A stretch of 64,000 nucleotides of DNA, taken from NCBI RefSeq assembly GCF_030944405.1, contig NZ_CP132339.1, forward strand, positions 3,968,001 through 4,032,000. Reading direction: 5' to 3'. A program made the translations under genes and the position numbers. The notes beneath the pieces are model-generated. The model was not told where the DNA came from, made no database searches, and saw nothing but the letters and a program-made list of their open reading frames with translations. Source of the stretch: Janthinobacterium sp. J1-1. Lineage in GTDB: Bacteria > Pseudomonadota > Gammaproteobacteria > Burkholderiales > Burkholderiaceae_D. Shown here piece by piece: positions 55,044-62,585 of this stretch (positions are counted from its first letter, which is position 1; each line of letters opens with the position of its first letter).

Positions 55044-55818
55044 AGCAGACCTGATCCGGATTGAAACGCGCGGCGAGATTGCCATCGTCACCCTGGACCG
55101 GCCGGCCAAACTCAATGCACTGACGCCGGCCATGCTGGACCAGCTGGAAGCGGCGGCCGATGCGCTGGAAGCCGACAGCGGCTTGCGCGCGGTGGTGCTG
55201 ACCGGCGCCGGCGAACGGGCGTTTTGCGTGGGCGCCGATATCAATGAATGGGCGGCGCTGGCGCCGCTGGACATGTGGCGCCGCTGGGTCGCGCGCGGCC
55301 ACCGCGTGTTCGACCGCTGGGCCGGATTGCGCCTGCCGGTGGTGGCCGCCATCAATGGCCCGGCCATGGGCGGCGGCCTGGAGCTGGCCGCCGTGGCCGA
55401 TATCCGCGTCGCCGATCCTGGCGCCACCTTTGCGCTGCCCGAGGCCAGCATCGCCACCTGCCCGGGATGGTCCGGCACGCAGCGCCTGGTGTCGCTGATC
55501 GGCCCGGCCCACGTCAAGGCGATGGCGCTGACGGCGCGCCGCATCGATGCGCAGCGCGCGCTGGCGATCGGCCTGGTCGACGAGATTGCTGACGCAGGGC
55601 AGTCGCTGGCGGCGGCGATTGCGGTGGCGCGGCAGATCGCCACCTTGGCGCCGGTCTCGGTGCAGCTTGCCAAGCAGTTGATCAACGCCGCCGCCGGCCA
55701 CGGCGCCGGCGCCACCCTGGAAGCGATGGCCGGCGCGCTGTCGGCCACCACCAGCGACGCCCAAGAGGGCATGGCCAGTTTTCGCGAACGCCGCAAGGCA
55801 CACTACAAGGGACAATAA
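55036..55818 (+). CDS. Enoyl-CoA hydratase/isomerase family protein, set B
   Basis: A 260-residue crotonase-fold protein. The oxyanion-hole elements are present (FCVGADINEWAAL and INGPAMGGGLELAAVADIR). By alignment by eye with rat hydratase, the first acidic residue is kept (Glu136 in LPEASIATCPG), but the second, expected at residue 162 in VKAMALTARRI, is alanine. It may therefore act as an isomerase, lyase or hydrolase rather than a normal hydratase. Its start overlaps the CoA-transferase end by 8 bp (55036-55043). Confidence 0.87.
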   Translation: MAEADLIRIETRGEIAIVTLDRPAKLNALTPAMLDQLEAAADALEADSGLRAVVLTGAGERAFCVGADINEWAALAPLDMWRRWVARGHRVFDRWAGLRLPVVAAINGPAMGGGLELAAVADIRVADPGATFALPEASIATCPGWSGTQRLVSLIGPAHVKAMALTARRIDAQRALAIGLVDEIADAGQSLAAAIAVARQIATLAPVSVQLAKQLINAAAGHGAGATLEAMAGALSATTSDAQEGMASFRERRKAHYKGQ

Positions 55819-55819
55819 G

Positions 55820-57370
55820 ATGAACCAGAGCACCCATAACCAGGCCCTGCCAGCCGCGCCTGCACTGCTGGCCGGCGCACCGAAGCCTGATCACGCCGTC
55901 TTCCACGGCCAGCTGTATATCGACGGCGCCTGGCGCGAGGCGCTTGACGGCGCGCGCTTCGAGCGGCGCAGCCCGGCCCATGGCCATTTGGTCAGCACCT
56001 TTGCCGAAGCGGGCAGCGCTGACGTCGAGGAAGCGATCGGCGCCGCCCAGCGGGCGTTTGACGACGGCCGCTGGGCCGGCCTGAAAGGCGTGGAGCGCGC
56101 GCGCATCCTGCTGGCGGTGGCCGATGGCATCACGGCGCGCGTCGACGAGATGGCGCTGCTCGAAGCGCTGGAAACGGGCAAGCCGCTGGCCCAGGCGCGC
56201 GGCGAAGTGGGCGGCTGCGTCGACCTGTGGCAGTACGCGGCCGGCCTGGCGCGCACCCTCAGCGGCGACGCCTACGACAGCCTGGGCCAGGACATGCTGG
56301 GCATCGTGCTGCGCCAGCCCATCGGCGTGGTGGGCCTGATCACGCCATGGAATTTCCCGATCTGGATACTGTCGCAAAAGCTGCCGTTCGCGCTGGCCGC
56401 CGGCTGCACCTGCGTCGTCAAGCCCAGCGAACTGACGTCCAGCACCACCGCCATCCTGATGCAGATCCTGGCGCAGGCGGGCGTGCCGCCGGGCGTGGTC
56501 AACCTCGTCACGGGCCAGGGACCGACTGTCGGTCAGCCGCTGGCCGAGCATCCCGCGATCGCCATGCTGTCGTTCACGGGATCGACCCGGGTCGGCAGCC
56601 TGCTGGGCGGCATCGCCTCGAAGGGCCTCAAAAAAGTGGCGCTGGAACTGGGCGGCAAGAATCCGCAGATCGTCTTTCCCGATTGCGACTGGGACGCCAT
56701 GATCGACGCGGTGGTGTTCGGCGTGTATTTCAATGCCGGCGAATGCTGCAACAGCGGCAGCCGGGTGCTGGTGCATGCCTCGATCGCCGAACGATTCACG
56801 CAGGCCGTGGTCGAGCGTTCGCGCCAGGTAGCGATCGGCGATCCGCTCCACCCCGACTGCAAGGTGGGAGCCATCGTCAGCGAACGGCAGATGGCCGACA
56901 TCCTGGCCAATATCGACAAGGGCGTGGCCGATGGCGCGCGCCTGCGCCTGGGCGGCAAGCGCTATGACGCCGACGGCCTGTACCTGGAGCCGACCGTCAT
57001 CGGCGACGTCACGCCAGACATGCCGATCGCGCGCGAAGAAGTGTTCGGCCCGGTGCTGGTGATTATTGCGTTCGACGACGCGCGGCAGGCGGTCAGCATC
57101 GCCAACGATACGGCCTACGGCCTGTCGGCCGCCGTCTGGAGCCGCGATATCGACACTTGCCTGACGGTGGCGCGCGGCGTCCATGCCGGCACTGTATGGG
57201 TCAATACCTTCCTCGACGGCTACCCGGAACTGCCGTTCGGCGGCGTCAAGGCCAGCGGCGTGGGCCGCGAACTGGGCAAGCAGGCGGTGGAAGACTACAC
57301 CGAAACCAAAACCATTCAACTGCATATGGGAGGACGAAGCAACTGGTGGCTGCCACGCCCGGCGGCCTGA
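55820..57370 (+). CDS. NAD(P)-dependent aldehyde dehydrogenase, set B
   Basis: A 516-residue aldehyde dehydrogenase with an N-terminal lead of some 35 residues. Signatures: TPWNFPIWI, general base Glu276 in LELGGKNPQIV, catalytic Cys310 in FNAGECCNSGSR, REEVFGPVLVI and PFGGVKASGVGRELG. It starts directly after the enoyl-CoA hydratase-family gene and matches the set A enzyme at 36555 in domain order. It would make the acid that the CoA-transferase activates. A 73-bp gap leads into a second ABC importer. Confidence 0.92.
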   Translation: MNQSTHNQALPAAPALLAGAPKPDHAVFHGQLYIDGAWREALDGARFERRSPAHGHLVSTFAEAGSADVEEAIGAAQRAFDDGRWAGLKGVERARILLAVADGITARVDEMALLEALETGKPLAQARGEVGGCVDLWQYAAGLARTLSGDAYDSLGQDMLGIVLRQPIGVVGLITPWNFPIWILSQKLPFALAAGCTCVVKPSELTSSTTAILMQILAQAGVPPGVVNLVTGQGPTVGQPLAEHPAIAMLSFTGSTRVGSLLGGIASKGLKKVALELGGKNPQIVFPDCDWDAMIDAVVFGVYFNAGECCNSGSRVLVHASIAERFTQAVVERSRQVAIGDPLHPDCKVGAIVSERQMADILANIDKGVADGARLRLGGKRYDADGLYLEPTVIGDVTPDMPIAREEVFGPVLVIIAFDDARQAVSIANDTAYGLSAAVWSRDIDTCLTVARGVHAGTVWVNTFLDGYPELPFGGVKASGVGRELGKQAVEDYTETKTIQLHMGGRSNWWLPRPAA

Positions 57371-57443
57371 AGCAAGGTAGGGAATCACCGACAAGCCCAC
57401 AGACAAAAAATGCCCAACAAGGGTGTGTTCAAAGGAGACGAAA

Positions 57444-58700
57444 ATGTTGAAGAAAACCGTAGCTGCCGCCGCCGTCGCGCTGATCGCGGCGCAAACCCTG
57501 CCTGTACTGGCGGCCGATGTCAAACAGGTCGAGGTCATGCACTGGTGGACTTCCGGTGGCGAGGCCAAGGCCCTGGGCGTGCTCAAGGACGATCTCAAGC
57601 AGCGTGGCTACAGCTGGAAGGACAGCCCGATCGCGGGCGGCGACGGCGAGGCGGCGCGCACGGTGCTGCGCGCGCGCGTGGCGTCGAACAATCCGCCGGA
57701 CGCGATGCAGATGCTGGGCTTCAGCGTGCAGGATTATGCCGACGAAGGCTTGCTGACCAATCTGGATGCGATCGCCGCCAAGGGCGGCTGGGACAAGCTG
57801 ATTCCGGCGCCCATCCAGCGCTTTTCCCGCGCCGGCGGCAACTGGTTCGCGGTGCCGGTCGGCGTACACAGCACCAACTGGCTGTTCATCAACAAGAAGA
57901 TCTTCGACGAACTGAAACTGACGCCGCCGCAGACCTTCGACGAGCTGGTGGTGACGGCCGACAAAATCCGCAAGGCCGGCTATATTCCGCTGGCCCACGG
58001 CGGCCAGGCCTGGCAGGACGCCACCCTGTTCGACAGCGCCGTGATGTCGGCCGGCGGCACCAGATTCTATACCGATGCGCTGGTCAGACTGGACCCGAAG
58101 GCGCTGGGTTCGAAGACCATGGAAAAGGCCTTCGACCAGATGCGCAAGCTGCGCGGCATGGTGGACGCCAACTTCTCGGGCCGCGACTGGAACCTGGCCA
58201 GCTCCATGGTCATCAACGGCAAGGCCGCCATGCAGATCATGGGCGACTGGGCCAAGGGCGAATATGCCAACGCCGGCAAGAAGCCCGGTGTCGACTATAT
58301 CTGCGCCCATTACCCGGGCACGCAGAACGCCTTTATTTTCGTGACCGACCAGTTTGCCACCTTCAAGGCCGGCAAGGAGCGCACGGCCGGCCAGTACGCG
58401 TTTGCCGAGGCCATCATGGACAAGAACGTGCAGGCCAAATTCAACCAGACCAAGGGCGCCGTGCCGGCCCGGCTCGACACGCCGATGGACGGTTTCGATG
58501 AATGCGGCGTGAAAGCCATGACCGACATGCGTGCTTCCCTGCAGGCCGGCACCATGGTCGGCAGTTTCGCCCATGGCCAGGCCATGCCGGAAGCGTCGAA
58601 GACGGCCGTGTATGACGTGGTGACGCATTTCTTCAACTCCAGCCAGAGCTCCGCCGACGCCGTCAAGCGCCTGGTGGCCGCCGTCGAGGGTTCGAAGTAA
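57444..58700 (+). CDS. Sugar ABC transporter substrate-binding protein (glucose/mannose type)
   Basis: A 418-residue periplasmic binding protein of the maltose/glucose type (similar to GtsA). A Sec signal spans about residues 1-22 (KKTVAAAAVALIAAQTLPVLAA). Mature motifs: VEVMHWWTSGGEAKAL, VPVGVHSTNWLFINKKIFDEL, AHGGQAWQDATLFDS and AAMQIMGDWAKGEYA. ATG 57444 follows AAAGGAG. It binds an unknown sugar-like compound for the permeases that follow. The binding fold differs from the ribose-type protein at 44139, so the two importers are not duplicates. Confidence 0.92.
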   Translation: MLKKTVAAAAVALIAAQTLPVLAADVKQVEVMHWWTSGGEAKALGVLKDDLKQRGYSWKDSPIAGGDGEAARTVLRARVASNNPPDAMQMLGFSVQDYADEGLLTNLDAIAAKGGWDKLIPAPIQRFSRAGGNWFAVPVGVHSTNWLFINKKIFDELKLTPPQTFDELVVTADKIRKAGYIPLAHGGQAWQDATLFDSAVMSAGGTRFYTDALVRLDPKALGSKTMEKAFDQMRKLRGMVDANFSGRDWNLASSMVINGKAAMQIMGDWAKGEYANAGKKPGVDYICAHYPGTQNAFIFVTDQFATFKAGKERTAGQYAFAEAIMDKNVQAKFNQTKGAVPARLDTPMDGFDECGVKAMTDMRASLQAGTMVGSFAHGQAMPEASKTAVYDVVTHFFNSSQSSADAVKRLVAAVEGSK

Positions 58701-58720
58701 GCCGGCAGCAGCAAGGGTGG

Positions 58721-58744
58721 CGGGGGCCCGCTTCGCCGCCCCCG
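58721..58744 (+). other. Hairpin between binding-protein and permease genes (second importer)
   Basis: Seven-bp GC-only stem (CGGGGGC 58721-58727, GCCCCCG 58738-58744) with a 10-base loop in the 82-bp gap after the substrate-binding protein gene; no T-run. Its place mirrors the hairpin at 45282 in the other importer. Confidence 0.5.
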
Positions 58745-58782
58745 TCCCGATCCACTCCGTTCTTTGTCCTGCAGGTGACGCC

Positions 58783-59751
58783 ATGTACCTTGAAAATCGC
58801 GCTCCGGTGGCTACGGCCGCCGTCGCCAATGCCGGGCGCGGCGCAAGCGCGCCGCTGACCCGGCGCTCGCTGCGCAACCGCTTCGAAGCGCTGCTGCCGA
58901 AGCTCGTGCTCGGCCCCACCCTGATCATCACCCTGGTGTTCGTGTATGGCTTTATCGCCTGGACCACCATGCTGTCGTTTACCCGCTCGCGCGCGTTCGC
59001 CAAGTTCGACTGGGTCGGGCTGCTGCAATATGCGCGTGTGTGGGACCATCCGCGCTGGCATGTGGCGGTGTCCAACCTGGCCGTGTACGCCACCTTGTAC
59101 GTGGTGCTGTGCCTGGCCATCGGCCTGTTCCTGGCCATTTTGCTCGACCAGCGCATCCGCGCCGAAGGCGGGCTGCGCGCCATCTTTTTGTATCCGATGG
59201 CGCTGTCCTTCATCGTCACCGGCACGGCCTGGAAGTGGATACTCAATCCCGGCCTGGGCTTGACCAAGCTGTTTCACGACTGGGGCTGGACCAGCTTCGA
59301 GTTCGACTGGATCATCAACGACATGGCCATCTACACGGTGGTGATCGCGGCGGTCTGGCAGGCCTCGGGTTTCGTGATGGCGATGTTCCTGGCCGGCCTG
59401 CGCGGCATCGACCAGGAAATGATCAAGGCCGCGTCCATCGACGGCGCGCGCATGCCGGCCATCTACCGCCGCATCATCATCCCGCAGCTGCGCCCCGTGT
59501 TCATCTCGGCGCTGGTGATCCTGGTGCACCTGGCCGTGAAAAGCTATGAGCTGGTGATCGCGCTGACCGGCGCCGGACCAGGCTACTCGACCGAGCTGCC
59601 GTCGACCTTCATGTACTCGTTCACCTTCACGCGCAATGAGCTGGGCATGGGCGCGGCCAGCGCCGTGATGATGCTGTGTACCGTGGCCGCCATCATGGTG
59701 CCGTATCTGTATTCCGAAATGCGGCCCCGCTCGTCGGCTGGCGGCCATTAA
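58783..59751 (+). CDS. Sugar ABC transporter permease (GtsB/UgpA-like)
   Basis: A 322-residue permease of the carbohydrate uptake transporter-1 group with about six membrane helices. The conserved EAA loop is DQEMIKAASIDGARMPAIYRRIIIPQLRP. A 45-residue polar N-terminal tail precedes the first helix. ATG 58783 follows GCAGGTGA. Works with the permease at 59772 and the ATPase at 60669 to import the substrate bound by the protein encoded at 57444. Confidence 0.92.
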   Translation: MYLENRAPVATAAVANAGRGASAPLTRRSLRNRFEALLPKLVLGPTLIITLVFVYGFIAWTTMLSFTRSRAFAKFDWVGLLQYARVWDHPRWHVAVSNLAVYATLYVVLCLAIGLFLAILLDQRIRAEGGLRAIFLYPMALSFIVTGTAWKWILNPGLGLTKLFHDWGWTSFEFDWIINDMAIYTVVIAAVWQASGFVMAMFLAGLRGIDQEMIKAASIDGARMPAIYRRIIIPQLRPVFISALVILVHLAVKSYELVIALTGAGPGYSTELPSTFMYSFTFTRNELGMGAASAVMMLCTVAAIMVPYLYSEMRPRSSAGGH

Positions 59752-59771
59752 ATAAAAACAAGGAGACAACA

Positions 59772-60665
59772 ATGGCTGCCAAATCATGGGACTCGCCGCA
59801 AATGGTGGTGGGCAAGCACAATACGATGTCGCGCGTGGTGATCTACACGTTGCTGGTCGTCCTGGCGGCGGTGTACCTGACGCCGCTGCTGGTCATGCTG
59901 CTGACGTCCTTCAAGCCGCTGCCCGAGGTCTACTCGGGCAATATCCTGGCGCTGCCGCAGGAATGGACCACCGCCGCCTGGCAAAAAGCCTGGGGCACGG
60001 CCTGCGTGGGCCTGGAATGCGAGGGCGTGAAAGGCTATTTCTGGAATTCGTTCCGCATGGTGTTCTGCGCCGTGGCCGTGTCGACCATTATCGGCGCGCT
60101 GAACGGCTATGTGCTGACCAAGTGGCGCTTCAAGGGCGACAACGTGCTGTTCGCGCTGGTGCTGTTCGGCTGCTTCATTCCGTTCCAGATCGTGCTCATT
60201 CCAATGGCCACCTTCCTCGGCAAGGTGGGGCTGGCGCAGTCGATCACGGGCCTGGCCTTCGTGCATGTGGTGTACGGCCTGTGCTTTACCACGCTGTACT
60301 TCCGCAACTACTACATCGCCTTTCCCGATGAACTGGTGAAGGCGGCGATGATCGACGGCGCGCGCTTCTTCCGCATCTTCTTTCGCATCCTGCTGCCCAA
60401 TTCGGTGCCCATCATCACGGTCACCGTGATCTGGCAGTTCACCAATATCTGGAACGACTTCCTGTTCGGCGCCTCGTTCACCACCGGCAGCGCGGCGCCG
60501 ATCACGGTGGCGCTGAACAATATCGTCAACACTTCGACCGGCGTCAAGGAATACAACGTGCAGATGGCCACGGCGATGATCGCCGCGCTGCCCACGCTGC
60601 TGGTGTATGTCGTCGGCGGTCGTTATTTCGTACGCGGCCTGATGGCCGGCTCAGTCAAGGGGTAA
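59772..60665 (+). CDS. Sugar ABC transporter permease (GtsC/UgpE-like)
   Basis: A 297-residue permease with about six membrane helices, of the MalG/GtsC group. The EAA loop is DELVKAAMIDGARFFRIFFRILLP and the protein ends in RYFVRGLMAGSVKG, as is usual for the group. ATG 59772 follows AGGAGA. It forms the second half of the heterodimeric channel. Three bases separate it from the ATPase gene. Confidence 0.93.
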   Translation: MAAKSWDSPQMVVGKHNTMSRVVIYTLLVVLAAVYLTPLLVMLLTSFKPLPEVYSGNILALPQEWTTAAWQKAWGTACVGLECEGVKGYFWNSFRMVFCAVAVSTIIGALNGYVLTKWRFKGDNVLFALVLFGCFIPFQIVLIPMATFLGKVGLAQSITGLAFVHVVYGLCFTTLYFRNYYIAFPDELVKAAMIDGARFFRIFFRILLPNSVPIITVTVIWQFTNIWNDFLFGASFTTGSAAPITVALNNIVNTSTGVKEYNVQMATAMIAALPTLLVYVVGGRYFVRGLMAGSVKG

Positions 60666-60668
60666 ATC

Positions 60669-61775
60669 ATGTCTTCTTTATACGTATCGAATGTCAGCAA
60701 GTCCTACGGCGCCACCGAAATCCTGCGCGATATTAATATCGACGTGGAAGATGGCGATTTCCTGGTGCTGGTCGGCCCTTCGGGCTGCGGCAAGTCCACC
60801 TTGCTGTCGCTGATCGCCGGCCTCGACACCCTCTCCGGCGGCGAGATCCGCATCGGCAAGGACAAGGTCAACGACCTGCATCCGAGCGAGCGCGATATCG
60901 CCATGGTGTTCCAGAGCTATGCGCTGTACCCGAACATGACGGTGGGGCAGAACATCAGCTTCGGCCTGGAAATGCGCAAGGTGCCCAAGCCTGCGCGCGA
61001 CAAGGCGGTGCAGGATGCGGCGCGGCTGCTGCAGATCGAACACCTGCTGGACCGCCGCCCGGGGCAATTGTCGGGCGGCCAGCGCCAGCGCGTGGCGATG
61101 GGGCGCGCGCTGGTGCGCGATCCGAAGATCTTCCTGTTCGACGAGCCGCTGTCCAACCTGGACGCCAAGCTGCGGGTCGACATGCGCACCGAAATCAAGA
61201 AGCTGCACCAGCGCCTGGGCGCCACCATCGTGTATGTCACGCACGACCAGATCGAGGCCATGACCCTGGCCACGCGCATCGCCGTGATGAAGGGCGGCAT
61301 CCTGCAGCAACTGGGCACGCCGGCCGAGATCTACAACACGCCGGCCAACACCTTTGTCGCCACCTTCATGGGCTCGCCGTCGATGAATCTGCTGCCGGCG
61401 CGGATCACACGCCAGGACGGCGCACTGCATTTGCTGGTGGGCGAGGGCGCCGCCGCCATCGACCTGCCGCTGCCGCCGCAGCCTGCCGCCATCGACAGCC
61501 ATGTGGGCCGCGAGGTGATCGCCGGCCTGCGCCCGGAAGCGATCGGCGTGGAACACGGCCGCCCCGGCGCCGTGCTGCGCAGCGTGCCCGTCACCATCAA
61601 TGTGCTGGAGCCGACCGGCCCCGACACCCTGGCCATGCTGGAACTGGGCGGCATGGAAGTGTCGGCCCGCCTGGGGCCGGACCTGTCGCGCCGCTGCGGC
61701 GAACGCTGCGAACTGATGGTCGACCTGTCCAAGCTGGTGCTGTTCGACGCGCAAACCCGGCAGCGCATCGCGTGA
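60669..61775 (+). CDS. Sugar ABC transporter ATP-binding protein (UgpC/MsmX-like)
   Basis: A 368-residue ATPase. Walker [10 protein letters not shown], signature [19 protein letters not shown], Walker [17 protein letters not shown] and the switch [20 protein letters not shown] are all intact. A C-terminal TOBE regulatory domain follows from about 240 ([32 protein letters not shown]). Drives the importer encoded upstream. The SDR gene follows after 19 bp. Confidence 0.95.
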   Translation: MSSLYVSNVSKSYGATEILRDINIDVEDGDFLVLVGPSGCGKSTLLSLIAGLDTLSGGEIRIGKDKVNDLHPSERDIAMVFQSYALYPNMTVGQNISFGLEMRKVPKPARDKAVQDAARLLQIEHLLDRRPGQLSGGQRQRVAMGRALVRDPKIFLFDEPLSNLDAKLRVDMRTEIKKLHQRLGATIVYVTHDQIEAMTLATRIAVMKGGILQQLGTPAEIYNTPANTFVATFMGSPSMNLLPARITRQDGALHLLVGEGAAAIDLPLPPQPAAIDSHVGREVIAGLRPEAIGVEHGRPGAVLRSVPVTINVLEPTGPDTLAMLELGGMEVSARLGPDLSRRCGERCELMVDLSKLVLFDAQTRQRIA

Positions 61776-61794
61776 ACCGGCAAGGAGATCATTC

Positions 61795-62574
61795 ATGAAC
61801 CATATTCCTGCCAGCCGCCCGACGGCGCTGGTCACGGGCGGGCGGCGCGGCATCGGCCGGGCGATCTGCGTGGCCCTGGCCGAACGCGGCTACGACATCG
61901 TGCTGACCGACGTGGTGCAAGACGCCGAGGCCGACGCCACCTGCGCACTGGTGCGCGCGGCCGGCGCGCTAGCCTGCTTTGTCGTCTCGAACCTGAGCGA
62001 GCTGGACTCGCACCAGGCGGTGCTGGACGCGGCGTTGGCGTTCAAGGGCGGCATCGACTGCCTGGTCAGCAATGCCGGCATCGGCTCGCCCAGCCGCGGT
62101 GACCTGCTCGATGTCTCGCCTGGCGCCTTCGATGCGGTACTGGACGTCAACCTGCGCGGCACTTTTTTCATGACGCAGGCGGTGGCGCGCCATATGGTGT
62201 CGGTGCCTTCGCCGCATGCGCGCGCCATCATCACCGTGTCGTCGGTGTCGGCCGAGATGGCCTCGGTCGAGCGGGCCGAGTACTGTCTGTCGAAAGCGGC
62301 GCTGCCGATGCTGTCGCGCCTGTTCGCCTTGCGCCTGGCCAGCGCGCAGGTCGCAGTGTTCGAGGTGCGGCCCGGCATCATCCGCACGCCGATGACCGAG
62401 GGCGTGGCCGAACGTTACGAGGCGCGCTTTCGCGGCGGCCTGGTGCCGGCCGCGCGCTGGGGCGAAAGCGATGAGGTGGCCCGCGTGGTCGCCACCCTGG
62501 CCGACGGCTCGCTGCCTTTCTCCACCGGCAGCGTGCTGCACGTCGACGGCGGCCTTTCGATTCCCGTTCTTTGA
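61795..62574 (+). CDS. SDR oxidoreductase (3-ketoacyl reductase-like), set B
   Basis: A 259-residue short-chain dehydrogenase, paralogous to 32886-33656. Cofactor motif TGGRRGIG, SNAGIGSPSRGDLLDV, and catalytic Tyr163 and Lys167 in EYCLSKAAL. GDLLDV and EVRPGIIRTPMTE match the set A protein (GDLLDV and EVQPGLILTEMTA). ATG 61795 follows AAGGAGA. Likely oxidises a hydroxyl in the same type of intermediate as its paralogue. Confidence 0.9.
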   Translation: MNHIPASRPTALVTGGRRGIGRAICVALAERGYDIVLTDVVQDAEADATCALVRAAGALACFVVSNLSELDSHQAVLDAALAFKGGIDCLVSNAGIGSPSRGDLLDVSPGAFDAVLDVNLRGTFFMTQAVARHMVSVPSPHARAIITVSSVSAEMASVERAEYCLSKAALPMLSRLFALRLASAQVAVFEVRPGIIRTPMTEGVAERYEARFRGGLVPAARWGESDEVARVVATLADGSLPFSTGSVLHVDGGLSIPVL

Positions 62575-62585
62575 AAACAAACCAG

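Noticed and set aside
53334..55796. An 820-codon minus-strand open frame over the CoA-transferase and hydratase genes
   Set aside because: It covers three recognisable plus-strand genes and shows no domain of its own.
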